Assembly: GCF_003367505.1 (NCBI RefSeq)
Contig: NZ_PXXX01000019.1
Span: 45,389-109,388, forward strand
Direction of reading: 5' to 3'
DNA from: Lysinibacillus capsici
Lineage (GTDB): Bacteria > Bacillota > Bacilli > Bacillales_A > Planococcaceae
Length of the DNA stretch: 64,000 nucleotides
Position numbers and translations under genes: made by a program. How positions within the stretch are numbered: the first letter of the stretch is position 1; each line of letters opens with the position of its first letter. Positions 35,327 through 44,324 of this stretch are shown in pieces. The notes under the pieces are model-generated. The model ran no database searches and was not told where the DNA came from. It saw only the letters and a program-made list of their open reading frames with translations.

Positions 35327-36919
35327 ATGACGAAGTATATTTTTGTAACAGGTGGGGTTGTATCATCACTTGGAAAAGGGATTGTTGCAGCATCTTTAGG
35401 CCGTTTATTAAAAAATCGTGGGTTAGAAGTGACGATTCAAAAATTTGACCCATATATCAATATTGACCCAGGTACGATGAGTCCTTATCAACATGGTGAG
35501 GTTTTTGTAACAGATGATGGTGCTGAGGCTGATTTAGACTTAGGACACTATGAACGTTTTATTGATATTAACCTAGGGAAACATTCTACAGTAACTTCAG
35601 GTCGTGTTTACCAATCTGTATTACAGAAAGAACGTCGTGGAGATTATAATGGTGGAACAGTCCAAGTAATTCCTCATATTACAAACGAAATCAAAGATCG
35701 TATCCAACGTGCTGGTCGTGAAACAAATGCAGATGTTGTGATCACAGAGGTTGGTGGAACAGTAGGTGATATTGAATCATTGCCATTCCTAGAAGCCATT
35801 CGCCAAATGAAAACAAATTTAGGGCATAACAATGTAATGTATATTCACTGTACACTTATTCCTTATATTAAAGCAGCTGGTGAACTTAAAACAAAACCTA
35901 CACAGCATTCTGTTAAAGAATTACGCTCTTTAGGTATTCAGCCAAATATTATCGTAGTTCGAACTGAACAAGAAGTACCACAAGAGATGAAAGAGAAATT
36001 AGCATTATTCTGTGATGTTCAACCACATGAAATTATTGAATCTCGTGATGCTGAGCATTTATATGAAGTACCATTAAACCTACATGCGCAAGATATAGAT
36101 GATATCGTTTTGGATCATTTTGGTATGGAAGCTCCAGAAGCAGATATGGAAGAATGGCGTGACCTTGTAGAAAAAGTGAAGAACTTACCAAATAAAAGAA
36201 AGGTAGCATTAGTAGGGAAATACGTAGAACTACAAGATGCTTACATTTCTGTAGTTGAGGCATTAAAGCATGCTGGATATGCATTTAATTCTGATATTGA
36301 AATTGACTGGATTAATGCAGAACACGTTGATGCTAACAATGTGGCCTCGCTATTAAAAGGTGCTGACGCTATTTTAGTACCAGGCGGCTTTGGTGATCGT
36401 GGTGTTGAAGGTAAAATCTTAGCAACACAATATGCACGTGAAAATAATGTTCCTTTCCTAGGCATTTGTTTAGGTATGCAATTAGCAACAGTAGAATTTG
36501 CACGTAATGTACTTGGCCTAAAAGGTGCTCATTCTACAGAGCTTGATGCAAATACGGTGTATCCAATTATCGACTTCCTACCAGATCAAAATGATACTGT
36601 AGATATCGGTGGTACTTTACGTTTAGGTTTATACCCATGTAAATTAAAGGATGGTTCAAAAGCTAGCCAAGCCTATGGTAAAGAGCTTGTTTATGAGCGT
36701 CATCGTCACCGCTATGAATTTAACAATGAATATCGTGAGGCAATGGAAGCAGCTGGCCTTGTCTTCTCAGGTACAAGTCCTGATGGCAAATTGGTTGAAA
36801 TTATTGAGCTACCAGAAAACAACTTCTTTGTAGCATGTCAATTCCACCCAGAGCTAGTGTCACGTCCAAATCGTCCACAACCATTGTTCCGCGATTTTAT
36901 CGGCTCAACATTTAAATAA
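35327..36919 (+). CDS. pyrG: CTP synthase
   Basis: Converts UTP to CTP using glutamine and ATP. The N-terminal synthetase domain opens [18 protein letters not shown]; the C-terminal class I glutaminase has the nucleophile Cys in GICLGMQLA and the His-x-Glu in FHPELVSRP. Length 530 aa is standard. AAGGAGG precedes ATG 35327. A CTP attenuator controls it upstream and a strong terminator ends it. Confidence 0.98.
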   Translation: MTKYIFVTGGVVSSLGKGIVAASLGRLLKNRGLEVTIQKFDPYINIDPGTMSPYQHGEVFVTDDGAEADLDLGHYERFIDINLGKHSTVTSGRVYQSVLQKERRGDYNGGTVQVIPHITNEIKDRIQRAGRETNADVVITEVGGTVGDIESLPFLEAIRQMKTNLGHNNVMYIHCTLIPYIKAAGELKTKPTQHSVKELRSLGIQPNIIVVRTEQEVPQEMKEKLALFCDVQPHEIIESRDAEHLYEVPLNLHAQDIDDIVLDHFGMEAPEADMEEWRDLVEKVKNLPNKRKVALVGKYVELQDAYISVVEALKHAGYAFNSDIEIDWINAEHVDANNVASLLKGADAILVPGGFGDRGVEGKILATQYARENNVPFLGICLGMQLATVEFARNVLGLKGAHSTELDANTVYPIIDFLPDQNDTVDIGGTLRLGLYPCKLKDGSKASQAYGKELVYERHRHRYEFNNEYREAMEAAGLVFSGTSPDGKLVEIIELPENNFFVACQFHPELVSRPNRPQPLFRDFIGSTFK

Positions 36920-36921
36920 TC

Positions 36922-36960
36922 AAAAAGAGTTGTCTCGTTAAATACGAGACAACTCTTTTT
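36922..36960. terminator. Bidirectional terminator between pyrG and ywjG
   Basis: Perfect 16-bp inverted repeat (36922-36937 with 36945-36960) with A5 and T5 ends, between convergent genes. Confidence 0.93.
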
Positions 36961-36970
36961 AATTTGCTGA

Positions 36971-37501
36971 CTACAATTCTTCTTCATCCAACCCAAGCAT
37001 TTCATCATAAGCAATTTTGACAGCTTCATATACAAAGAGTCCTGCAAGCGCATGTGGTACAACAATACGTTGACCTAGATCATTTGGTATTAAACCGCCT
37101 TTAATGCGTGTAGAAACATACGTATAGGCTAAATCAGCAAGAGGGTTATCTACACTAGCTGCTTCACTAGCTATAGCAGCAAAGGGAATAAATTGCGTAT
37201 TTAATTTTTGTGCTAAGACGAGTGCTTCTTCATCATATGCACTACGAGTAAAAATGCAAACCCGATCAGCTTCTGTTAAGCTTGTGTCTGTAGTCCAAGG
37301 TGCTAACTTGCTAAAGGGTTCGACTGCTTGAAGTGCATTTAATGCCACAACCTGCATTTCTCCAAAGCAAGCAAAATAGACATTTCCTTCGCCGATTGCG
37401 GCTTGTGCTAATAACCTTGCTGTTTCCTCGATAGCATCTTCTTCATTTTGTATAATTCTTTGTAATAATCCACTTAATTGTGTTGTTAGAATTTTTGACA
37501 T
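36971..37501 (-). CDS. ywjG: DUF2529 family protein (YwjG)
   Basis: A 176-aa soluble protein matching the B. subtilis YwjG family, found convergent to pyrG and divergent from spo0F in both. Its alternating helices and strands, with short motifs such as VYFACFGEMQVVAL and DRVCIFTRSAYDEEALVLAQ, suggest a SIS-like or Rossmann-like fold (inferred). ATG 37501 follows AGAGGTGGG; an upstream ATG at 37519 would lie before that ribosome site. Function unknown. Confidence 0.8.
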   Translation of the reverse strand: MSKILTTQLSGLLQRIIQNEEDAIEETARLLAQAAIGEGNVYFACFGEMQVVALNALQAVEPFSKLAPWTTDTSLTEADRVCIFTRSAYDEEALVLAQKLNTQFIPFAAIASEAASVDNPLADLAYTYVSTRIKGGLIPNDLGQRIVVPHALAGLFVYEAVKIAYDEMLGLDEEEL

Positions 37502-37569
37502 GTTCCCACCTCTATTCATATTATAGGGGGTAAAAGGTAGAAAGCAAAAGCAGATAATTTATAATACTA

Positions 37570-37598
37570 GAAGGTATTAAGCTGAAAAAGGAGAATTA
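37570..37598 (+). promoter_or_regulatory. SigH-type promoter of spo0F
   Basis: GAAGGTATT (37570-37578) matches the sigma-H -35 pattern RnAGGAwWW except one base. Eleven bp later, GGAGAATTA (37590-37598) fully matches RnnGAATww. B. subtilis spo0F is known to have a sigma-H promoter. Confidence 0.75.
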
Positions 37599-37654
37599 TA
37601 CATAATAAAGAAAGTTTTTGTGTAAGAATAAAACTAAAAAGGGCGGAATGCGAT

Positions 37655-38014
37655 GTGAAACGATTACTAATTGTCGATGATCAGCAGGGAATTCGTTTAC
37701 TTTTAAATGAAGTGCTGAAAAAGGAAGGATATATTACATATTTAGCAGCAAATGGTTCAGAGGCATTAAAGTATGCAGACGAACAAGAGATGGATTGTGT
37801 TTTACTGGACATGAAAATTCCAGGAATGGATGGTATTGAAATTTTGAGACGTTTAAAAAAGAAGTTTCCGAAGCTGCCTGTTTTTATGATGACAGCATAC
37901 GGAGAATTGGATGTTGTGCAAGAAGCGTTAGAATTAGGAGCCATTCGTTACTTTACAAAACCGTTTGATATTTTCGAAGTGCGTGATGAAGTAAATAAAG
38001 CTTTACAAGTTTAA
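37655..38014 (+). CDS. spo0F: Sporulation phosphorelay response regulator Spo0F
   Basis: Single-domain receiver that takes phosphate from sporulation kinases and passes it to Spo0B. The 119 aa show the acidic pocket (VDDQQG), phospho-acceptor Asp52 in LLDMKIPGMDG, Thr in MMTAYGEL and Lys in RYFTKPFD. There is no output domain. The start is GTG 37655 with GGGCGG upstream. The gene order ywjG-spo0F-fbaA is as in B. subtilis. Confidence 0.95.
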   Translation: MKRLLIVDDQQGIRLLLNEVLKKEGYITYLAANGSEALKYADEQEMDCVLLDMKIPGMDGIEILRRLKKKFPKLPVFMMTAYGELDVVQEALELGAIRYFTKPFDIFEVRDEVNKALQV

Positions 38015-38018
38015 AAAG

Positions 38019-38047
38019 CAGGCAGTGGACACACGGCCTGTTTTTTT
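38019..38047 (+). terminator. spo0F terminator
   Basis: CAGGC-AGTG..CAC-GGCCTG hairpin (38019-38040) with one mismatch and seven T. Confidence 0.85.
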
Positions 38048-38060
38048 ATGTTGATTAATA

Positions 38061-38560
38061 GCTCCTGCTTTTCAGGTGCGAGGACTTCGTTACGTAACAC
38101 TTCACTTCGTCACCCCTGCCGCTACGTTACACTTCGCTTTCGGGTAGAAAATAATAGCCCCTGCTTTTCAGGTGCGAGGACTTCGTTACGCTACTCTTCA
38201 CTTCGTCACCCCTGCCGCTACGTTACACTTCGCTTTCGGGTAGAAAATAATAGCCCCTGCTTTTCAGGGGCTATGACTTCGTTACGTAACACTTCACTTC
38301 GTCACCCCTGCCGCTACGTTACACTCCGCTTTCGGGTAGAAAATAATAGCCCCTGCTTTTCAGGTGAGAGGACTTCGTTGCGTTACACTCCACTTCGTCA
38401 CCCCTGCCGCTACGTTACACTCCGCTTTCGGGTAGAAAATAATAGCCCCTGCTTTTCAGGGGCTATGACTTCGTTACGTAACACTCCACTTCGTCACCCC
38501 TGCCGCTACGTTACACTTCGCTTTCGGGTAGAAAATAATAGCCCCTGCTTTTCAGGGGCT
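38061..38560 (+). repeat. Tandem array of five 96-bp repeats plus a partial sixth
   Basis: Units begin at exactly 96-bp intervals: 38061, 38157, 38253, 38349 and 38445, with a 20-bp remnant at 38541. Copies differ at few positions. Units 3 and 5 have a fold-back AGCCCCTG..CAGGGGCT at their head; units 1, 2 and 4 carry AGGTGCGAGG or AGGTGAGAGG there. Each unit contains two related 24-bp halves (CTTCGTTACGTAACACTTC.. and CCGCTACGTTACACTTC..). Because 96 is divisible by three, a 188-codon frame stays open, but it has no ribosome site and is probably not a gene. The array lies between the spo0F terminator and fbaA. Confidence 0.95.
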
Positions 38561-38571
38561 ATTATTTTTGC
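38533..38571 (+). terminator. Terminator built from the last repeat remnant
   Basis: AAATAATAGCCCCTG pairs with CAGGGGCTATTATTT around a CTTTT loop and ends in a T run. Its 5' arm is the conserved head of each 96-bp unit. Confidence 0.85.
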
Positions 38572-38628
38572 TATGATTGAGGAGCATGTTTATGTAGAAA
38601 GAATAGTCCTATGAGGAGGATTTTTAGT

Positions 38629-39483
38629 ATGGCATTAGTATCTATGAAAGAGATGTTAATTAAAGCAAAAGCAGAAGGTTATGCTGTTGGTCAATTCAAC
38701 ATTAATAACCTTGAATGGACTCAAGCAATTTTACAAGCAGCTGAAGAAGAAAAGTCTCCAGTGATTCTTGGTGTTTCTGAAGGTGCAGGTAAATATATGG
38801 GCGGATTTATTTCTGTTGTTCATATGGTAAAAGGTTTAATGGAATCTTACGGTACTACAGTTCCTGTAGCAATTCACCTTGACCATGGTTCTAGCTTTGC
38901 AAAATGTAAAGAAGCAATTGATGCAGGCTTTACTTCCGTGATGATTGATGCATCACATCACCCATTTGAGGAAAATGTGAAAATTACTTCAGAAGTAGTA
39001 GAATACGCACATGCTAAAGGCGTTTCTGTGGAAGCAGAATTAGGGACAGTTGGTGGAGATGAAGATGGCGTAATCGGTGGTATTATTTACGCTGATCCAG
39101 AAGAATGTCGCAAAATGGTTGAACTAACTGACATTGACTGCTTAGCGCCAGCACTTGGCTCTGTACATGGTCCTTACAAAGGAGAGCCAAACTTAGGCTT
39201 TAAAGAAATGGAGGAAATCTCTAAATTGGCAAACCTTCCACTTGTTTTACATGGTGGTACAGGTATCCCAACAAAAGATATCCAACGTTCTATTTCGTTA
39301 GGTACGGCTAAAATTAACGTCAATACTGAAAATCAAATTGAAGCAACAAAAGTAATTCGTGAAATTCTGGACAACGACAAAGTTGTTTACGACCCACGTA
39401 AATTCCTTGGTCCAGCACGTGAAGCCATCAAAGCTACGGTTATTGGTAAAATTCGTGAATTTGGAAGTGCACAAAAAGCATAA
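38629..39483 (+). CDS. fbaA: Class II fructose-bisphosphate aldolase
   Basis: Zinc enzyme that cleaves fructose 1,6-bisphosphate. It has 284 aa with metal-binding His in [19 protein letters not shown], and [12 protein letters not shown] 38629 follows ATGAGGAGGATT; the ATG at 38611 overlaps the ribosome site and is not the start. It sits between spo0F and the transaldolase gene as in B. subtilis. Confidence 0.97.
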   Translation: MALVSMKEMLIKAKAEGYAVGQFNINNLEWTQAILQAAEEEKSPVILGVSEGAGKYMGGFISVVHMVKGLMESYGTTVPVAIHLDHGSSFAKCKEAIDAGFTSVMIDASHHPFEENVKITSEVVEYAHAKGVSVEAELGTVGGDEDGVIGGIIYADPEECRKMVELTDIDCLAPALGSVHGPYKGEPNLGFKEMEEISKLANLPLVLHGGTGIPTKDIQRSISLGTAKINVNTENQIEATKVIREILDNDKVVYDPRKFLGPAREAIKATVIGKIREFGSAQKA

Positions 39484-39530
39484 TTTTTGCATTTAATATG
39501 TTACAAAAGCATAGATAAATACACATAATA

Positions 39531-39580
39531 AGAGAAGTGTTGATGCTTTCAATCGACCTTCTCTTGTTTTTGAAATAAAG
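39531..39580 (+). terminator. fbaA terminator
   Basis: AGAGAAG (39531-39537) pairs with CTTCTCT, with an inner TTGA/TCAA stem, then T-rich sequence. Confidence 0.7.
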
Positions 39581-39632
39581 AAATTTTGGAAAATATTTAA
39601 TAATATAAGAAAAATGATCAGGAGGAAATAAT

Positions 39633-40283
39633 ATGAAATTTTTCATTGATACAGCAAACTTTGAAGAGATTAAAGAGGCACATGCATGGGGTATTTTATC
39701 AGGAGTAACGACAAACCCATCGTTAGTGGCTAAAGAAGAGAATGTTTCTTTCCATGATCGTCTTCGCGAAATCGCTGAGCTTGTTGATGGCTCTGTAAGT
39801 GGGGAAGTTATTGCACTTGATGCAGAAGGTATGATTAAAGAAGGTTTGGAATTAGCTGCGATTGCGCCAAACATCACAGTAAAGCTTCCTATGACACCAG
39901 CTGGATTAGAGGCATGTCGATTCTTTGCAAACAAAGGAATTAAAACAAACGTGACATTAATTTTTAGTGCTAACCAAGCATTAATGGCTGCGCGTGCAGG
40001 TGCTACATACGTATCACCATTTATCGGCCGTTTAGATGACATTGGTCAAAATGGTGTTGAGTTAATTGAAACAATTGCAGATATTTTTACAATCCATAAT
40101 ATCGATACACAAATTATCGCTGCCTCTGTCCGTCACCCGCAACACGTTACAGCAGCGGCTTTAGCAGGTGCACATATTTCAACTACTCCGTTTAAAGTAT
40201 TAAAGCAGCTTTTCCACCATCCATTAACTGAAAAAGGAATTGAAGGATTTTTAGCGGATTGGAATAAGAGAAAAGGCGAATAA
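39633..40283 (+). CDS. tal: Transaldolase / fructose-6-phosphate aldolase family (YwjH)
   Basis: A 216-aa TIM-barrel enzyme of the short transaldolase type. The Schiff-base Lys fits [11 protein letters not shown]; the N-terminus [12 protein letters not shown] and [10 protein letters not shown] are typical. It probably exchanges dihydroxyacetone units in the pentose phosphate pathway. AGGAGG precedes ATG 39633. Transaldolase versus fructose-6-phosphate aldolase activity cannot be settled from sequence; the B. subtilis ortholog is regarded as a transaldolase. Confidence 0.93.
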   Translation: MKFFIDTANFEEIKEAHAWGILSGVTTNPSLVAKEENVSFHDRLREIAELVDGSVSGEVIALDAEGMIKEGLELAAIAPNITVKLPMTPAGLEACRFFANKGIKTNVTLIFSANQALMAARAGATYVSPFIGRLDDIGQNGVELIETIADIFTIHNIDTQIIAASVRHPQHVTAAALAGAHISTTPFKVLKQLFHHPLTEKGIEGFLADWNKRKGE

Positions 40284-40345
40284 TAAGATTATAAAGTGTG
40301 CAAATTGCAAAAATACTACTTTCCAATCATGAGGGAGAACGCAAA

Positions 40346-41632
40346 ATGGATGTTTATAAAATTACTGGCGAAAATCGTCTACAAGGTACAATTAAAGTTA
40401 GTGGCGCAAAAAATAGTGCAGTCGCCTTAATTCCTGCATCAATTTTGGCGAACTCTCCAGTGACTATTGGAGGGATACCCGAAATTTCAGATGCTTGGAC
40501 GTTAAAGGCTCTATTAGAGGAAATTGGTGGAGAAGTTTCATTTGAGAATGGGAAAATGACAATCGATCCAACAGAGATGATTGCATTGCCCTTACCAAAC
40601 GGCAACGTTAAAAAGTTACGTGCTTCTTATTATTTAATGGGGGCTATGCTTGGACGTTTCAAAAAAGCAGTTATTGGTTTACCTGGAGGCTGTTTTTTAG
40701 GACCTCGACCTATTGATCAACATATAAAGGGCTTTGAGGCTTTAGGAGCTAAAATTACTAATGAACACGGAGCCATTTATTTACGTGCAGATGAATTGAT
40801 AGGGGCAAAAATTTATTTAGATGTGGCAAGTGTTGGGGCTACGATTAATATCATGCTTGCTGCTGTCCTTGCTAAGGGACGTACTGTCATTGAAAATGCT
40901 GCAAAAGAACCTGAGATAATTGATGTGGCGACACTTCTAACAAATATGGGTGCCAATATTAAAGGTGCAGGTACAAGTGTCATTCGTATCGAAGGCGTAG
41001 AAGAGCTACATGGTACTGAACATACGATTATACCTGATCGCATTGAGGCCTCTACATTTTTGATTATGGCTGCAGCAGTTGGTGATGGTATAACAATCGA
41101 TAACGTTATTCCACTTCACTTAGAAGCAATTATCGCCAAGCTTCGTGAAATGGGTGTGAAAATTGAGATTGGTGAAGAAAGTATTTATGTACCAAAAACA
41201 GACCTCTCAACATTACAGGCAGTGGATGTCAAAACATTGGTATACCCTGGATTCCCAACGGATATTCAACAACCGCTTGCCGTGTTAATGTCACAAGCAT
41301 TCGGTTCCTCAAAAGTAACAGATACTATTTACACAGCTCGTTTCAAGCATATTGATGAACTTCGTCGTATGAATGCAGATGCTCGTGTAGAAGGAAACAC
41401 AGCAATTATTAAAGGGCCGAGTAGATTACATGGCTCAACTGTCACAGCTACAGATCTTCGTGCTGGAGCAGCTTTAGTGTTAGCTGGACTCTTAGCAGAA
41501 GGAGAAACTGAGATTCAGGATATCTATCATATCGAACGTGGCTATAGCTCACTTATTGAGAAATTACGTGATTTAGGCGCTGATATTCGACGTGAAACAA
41601 TTGTGGCACGTGTAGCTGAGACAAAGGAATAA
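40346..41632 (+). CDS. murAB: UDP-N-acetylglucosamine 1-carboxyvinyltransferase (MurA2/MurZ)
   Basis: First committed step of peptidoglycan synthesis, adding enolpyruvate to UDP-GlcNAc. The 428 aa show the catalytic Cys loop [13 protein letters not shown] (fosfomycin target), KASYY-like [13 protein letters not shown], and [18 protein letters not shown] 40346 follows GAGGGAGAA; the frame extends to 40298 without a ribosome site. Position between tal and glpX marks it as the second Firmicutes paralog (B. subtilis murAB). Confidence 0.95.
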   Translation: MDVYKITGENRLQGTIKVSGAKNSAVALIPASILANSPVTIGGIPEISDAWTLKALLEEIGGEVSFENGKMTIDPTEMIALPLPNGNVKKLRASYYLMGAMLGRFKKAVIGLPGGCFLGPRPIDQHIKGFEALGAKITNEHGAIYLRADELIGAKIYLDVASVGATINIMLAAVLAKGRTVIENAAKEPEIIDVATLLTNMGANIKGAGTSVIRIEGVEELHGTEHTIIPDRIEASTFLIMAAAVGDGITIDNVIPLHLEAIIAKLREMGVKIEIGEESIYVPKTDLSTLQAVDVKTLVYPGFPTDIQQPLAVLMSQAFGSSKVTDTIYTARFKHIDELRRMNADARVEGNTAIIKGPSRLHGSTVTATDLRAGAALVLAGLLAEGETEIQDIYHIERGYSSLIEKLRDLGADIRRETIVARVAETKE

Positions 41633-41726
41633 TGAGAGCTAAAAGTTTTCAACCAATTATGTTACAATAGAGGTAATTTGAATGTTTTGGCACGAAAAGG
41701 TGCCCATAACGGGAGGCAAAGCAACA

Positions 41727-42683
41727 ATGGAACGTAGTTTATCGATGGAAGTAGTACGAGTAACAGAAGCAGCAGCAATCGCATCCGGGAAATGGATGGG
41801 GCGCGGTTTGAAAATTGAGGCAGACGATGCAGCAACAACAGCGATGCGCAAAATGTTCGATACAATTCCAATGCATGCTACAGTAGTAATTGGTGAAGGC
41901 GAAATGGATGAAGCACCAATGCTTTATATTGGTGAAGAACTTGGTTTACGAAATGGTGGTCCTAAAGTAGATATTGCAGTAGATCCTTTAGAAGGTACAA
42001 ACATTGTAGCAAAAGGTACAAATGGTGCTATGACAGTTCTTGCTATTGCAGATAAAGGGAATCTGTTAAATGCACCAGATATGTACATGGAGAAAATTGC
42101 TGTAGGACCAGAAGCGGCGGGCAAAGTGGATATCAATGCTTCCGTCACTTATAACTTATTACAAGTAGCAAAAGCTAAAAATAAAGATATTTCTGATGTT
42201 GTAGCTACTCTTTTAGATCGACCACGTCACCAAGCGATTGTTGATGAAATTCGTGAGGCTGGTGCACGTATTAAATTTATCCAAGATGGCGATGTTGGTG
42301 CAGCAATCAATACGGCTTTTGATGAAACAGGCATTGATATTATGTTTGGAACAGGTGGTGCACCTGAGGGTGTTATAGCAGCAGTAGCTTTAAAATGCCT
42401 TGGTGGTGACTTCCAAGCAAAACTAGTACCAGAAGATGAAGAGCAATTAGAACGCTGCACAAAAATGGGTGTGGATGTTGAAAAAGTTCTTTATTTAGAT
42501 GACCTAGTAAAAGGTGACGATGCTATTTTTGCAGCGACAGCAGTAACAGATTGCGAGCTTTTAAAGGGTGTTCAATATAAAGGTGCTTATGCCTTAACTC
42601 ATTCAGTAGTTATGCGTGCTAAATCTGGTACGGTTCGCTTTGTTGAAGGCCGTCACGCTCTTGAGAAAAAACCTAGATATTAA
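41727..42683 (+). CDS. glpX: Class II fructose-1,6-bisphosphatase
   Basis: Gluconeogenic phosphatase of 318 aa. It has [11 protein letters not shown], the metal-binding [10 protein letters not shown], and [19 protein letters not shown] 41727 follows GGGAGG; the ORF is open to 41682 but lacks a site there. It corresponds to B. subtilis YwjI, between murAB and rho. Confidence 0.95.
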   Translation: MERSLSMEVVRVTEAAAIASGKWMGRGLKIEADDAATTAMRKMFDTIPMHATVVIGEGEMDEAPMLYIGEELGLRNGGPKVDIAVDPLEGTNIVAKGTNGAMTVLAIADKGNLLNAPDMYMEKIAVGPEAAGKVDINASVTYNLLQVAKAKNKDISDVVATLLDRPRHQAIVDEIREAGARIKFIQDGDVGAAINTAFDETGIDIMFGTGGAPEGVIAAVALKCLGGDFQAKLVPEDEEQLERCTKMGVDVEKVLYLDDLVKGDDAIFAATAVTDCELLKGVQYKGAYALTHSVVMRAKSGTVRFVEGRHALEKKPRY

Positions 42684-42703
42684 TGTTATTTTCTTCTAAA
42701 ATA

Positions 42704-42740
42704 TACCTAGTACATCTATTGTGCTAGGTACCTTCTTCTT
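42704..42740 (+). terminator. Probable glpX terminator
   Basis: TACCTAGTAC pairs with GTGCTAGGTA, followed by a mixed C/T tract rather than pure T. Confidence 0.55.
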
Positions 42741-42906
42741 TAAATAACCATCCCATATTTTTAAGGCAATGTTTAGTTATATGGTGGAAGTATTTCAATA
42801 GATATTATTAAAGGCAACCATATAAGCGTTAGCAGAGCCAATCGTAAACTTCAATGATAACCCCATTAAATTGAATTATATTTTGAAAAAGACTGGAGTT
42901 GTGCAT

Positions 42907-44190
42907 ATGTCTGCATTGACAATCGCTCAATTAGAAAACATGACGTTAAAAGAGCTTTACGCCCTTGCACGCCAATATAAAATTTCTTATTATAGCAAGC
43001 TAACGAAAAAAGAATTGATATTTGCTATTTTGAAAACGCGTTCAGAGCAAGAGGGCTATTTCTTTATGGAAGGCGTACTAGAAATTGTTTCGCAAGAGGG
43101 CTTCGGCTTCCTTCGACCAATCAACTACTCACCAAGTAAAGAAGATATTTATATTTCTGCATCCCAAATTCGTCGCTTTGATTTGCGTAATGGGGACAAG
43201 GTGTCAGGAAAGGTGCGTCCACCGAAGGAAAATGAGCGCTATTATGGCCTATTACAAGTAGATGCTGTCAATGGCGAAGATCCTGAAGTAGCGAAAGAAC
43301 GAGTTCATTTCCCAGCACTAACACCTTTATATCCAAATCGACAAATTAAACTAGAAACAACACAACGCAATTTATCCACACGTATAATGGATTTAGTGGC
43401 ACCAGTAGGCTTTGGACAACGTGGATTAATTGTAGCTCCGCCAAAGGCAGGGAAAACGTCTTTATTAAAAGAGATTGCGAACGCTATTACAACCAATCAT
43501 CCGCAAGCGGAGTTAATTGTCCTATTGATTGATGAACGACCTGAGGAAGTGACAGATATTGAACGTTCTGTCAATGCAGATGTTGTCAGCTCAACATTTG
43601 ATGAAGTACCTGAGAACCACGTCAAAGTGGCTGAAATAGTATTAGAACGCGCACGACGTTTAGTGGAACATAAACGTGATGTAATTATTTTAATGGACTC
43701 TATTACACGTTTAGCTCGTGCTTATAACTTAGTAATTCCACCAAGTGGACGTACACTATCTGGTGGTATTGATCCTGCTGCATTCCATAGACCGAAACGT
43801 TTCTTTGGTTCGGCTCGTAATATTGAAGAAGGCGGCAGTTTAACAATTTTAGCAACGGCTTTAGTAGATACAGGTTCTCGTATGGATGAAGTTATCTATG
43901 AAGAATTTAAGGGAACAGGGAACTTAGAGCTTCATCTTGATCGTCAGTTAGCGGAACGCCGTATATTCCCTGCGCTTGACATTCGTCGTTCGGGTACACG
44001 TAAAGAAGAGCTTCTTCTGGAACCAGAACAACTTGAAAAGCTATGGGCAATTCGTAAAACGTTTTCTGATGCACCTGATTTTGCAGAGCGCTTCCTGAAA
44101 AAAATACGTACAACAAAATCAAATGAAGAATTTTTTGAAAAGCTAAACGAAGATATGAAAAAAGCAACAAAGGGTAAGGGACTTTTATAA
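42907..44190 (+). CDS. rho: Transcription termination factor Rho
   Basis: Hexameric RNA helicase. The 427 aa have an N-terminal Rho-N helical domain (LENMTLKELYALARQYKISYY, in part), the cold-shock RNA-binding domain (GFGFLRP), Walker A APPKAGKTSLL, Walker B DVIILMDSITRLARA and the C-terminal translocation ATPase. ATG 42907 follows GGAG and matches family N-termini; a TTG at 42871 would add 12 residues. In B. subtilis rpmE follows directly; here about 8 kb of iron-uptake genes intervenes. Confidence 0.96.
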   Translation: MSALTIAQLENMTLKELYALARQYKISYYSKLTKKELIFAILKTRSEQEGYFFMEGVLEIVSQEGFGFLRPINYSPSKEDIYISASQIRRFDLRNGDKVSGKVRPPKENERYYGLLQVDAVNGEDPEVAKERVHFPALTPLYPNRQIKLETTQRNLSTRIMDLVAPVGFGQRGLIVAPPKAGKTSLLKEIANAITTNHPQAELIVLLIDERPEEVTDIERSVNADVVSSTFDEVPENHVKVAEIVLERARRLVEHKRDVIILMDSITRLARAYNLVIPPSGRTLSGGIDPAAFHRPKRFFGSARNIEEGGSLTILATALVDTGSRMDEVIYEEFKGTGNLELHLDRQLAERRIFPALDIRRSGTRKEELLLEPEQLEKLWAIRKTFSDAPDFAERFLKKIRTTKSNEEFFEKLNEDMKKATKGKGLL

Positions 44191-44195
44191 AGGGC

Positions 44196-44236
44196 ATCAC
44201 CATTGACAATCAAATTGTCAGTGGTGATTTTTTTTT
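44196..44236 (+). terminator. rho terminator
   Basis: Fifteen-bp stem with one mismatch (44196-44210 with 44214-44228) and nine T. Confidence 0.92.
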
Positions 44237-44262
44237 GTATATGTTTATTTTATAAATGTATA

Positions 44263-44291
44263 TTGAAATTGATAATCATTATCAATATAAT
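44263..44291 (+). promoter_or_regulatory. Fur-controlled promoter of the siderophore island
   Basis: TTGAAA (44263-44268), 17 bp, TATAAT (44286-44291). The perfect palindrome ATTGATAATCATTATCAAT (44268-44286) lies between them and is a classic Fur box. Iron-loaded Fur would block the promoter. Confidence 0.93.
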
Positions 44292-44324
44292 GGTAAGTAA
44301 ATATGTGTTCTGAAGGAGACGAAG

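Noticed and set aside
38061-38560. CRISPR array
   Set aside because: The whole 96-bp unit repeats with no unique spacers, and no cas genes are near.
38048-38614. 188-codon open frame across the 96-bp repeats
   Set aside because: It stays open only because 96 is divisible by three. It has no ribosome site, starts inside the spo0F terminator and runs into the fbaA leader.
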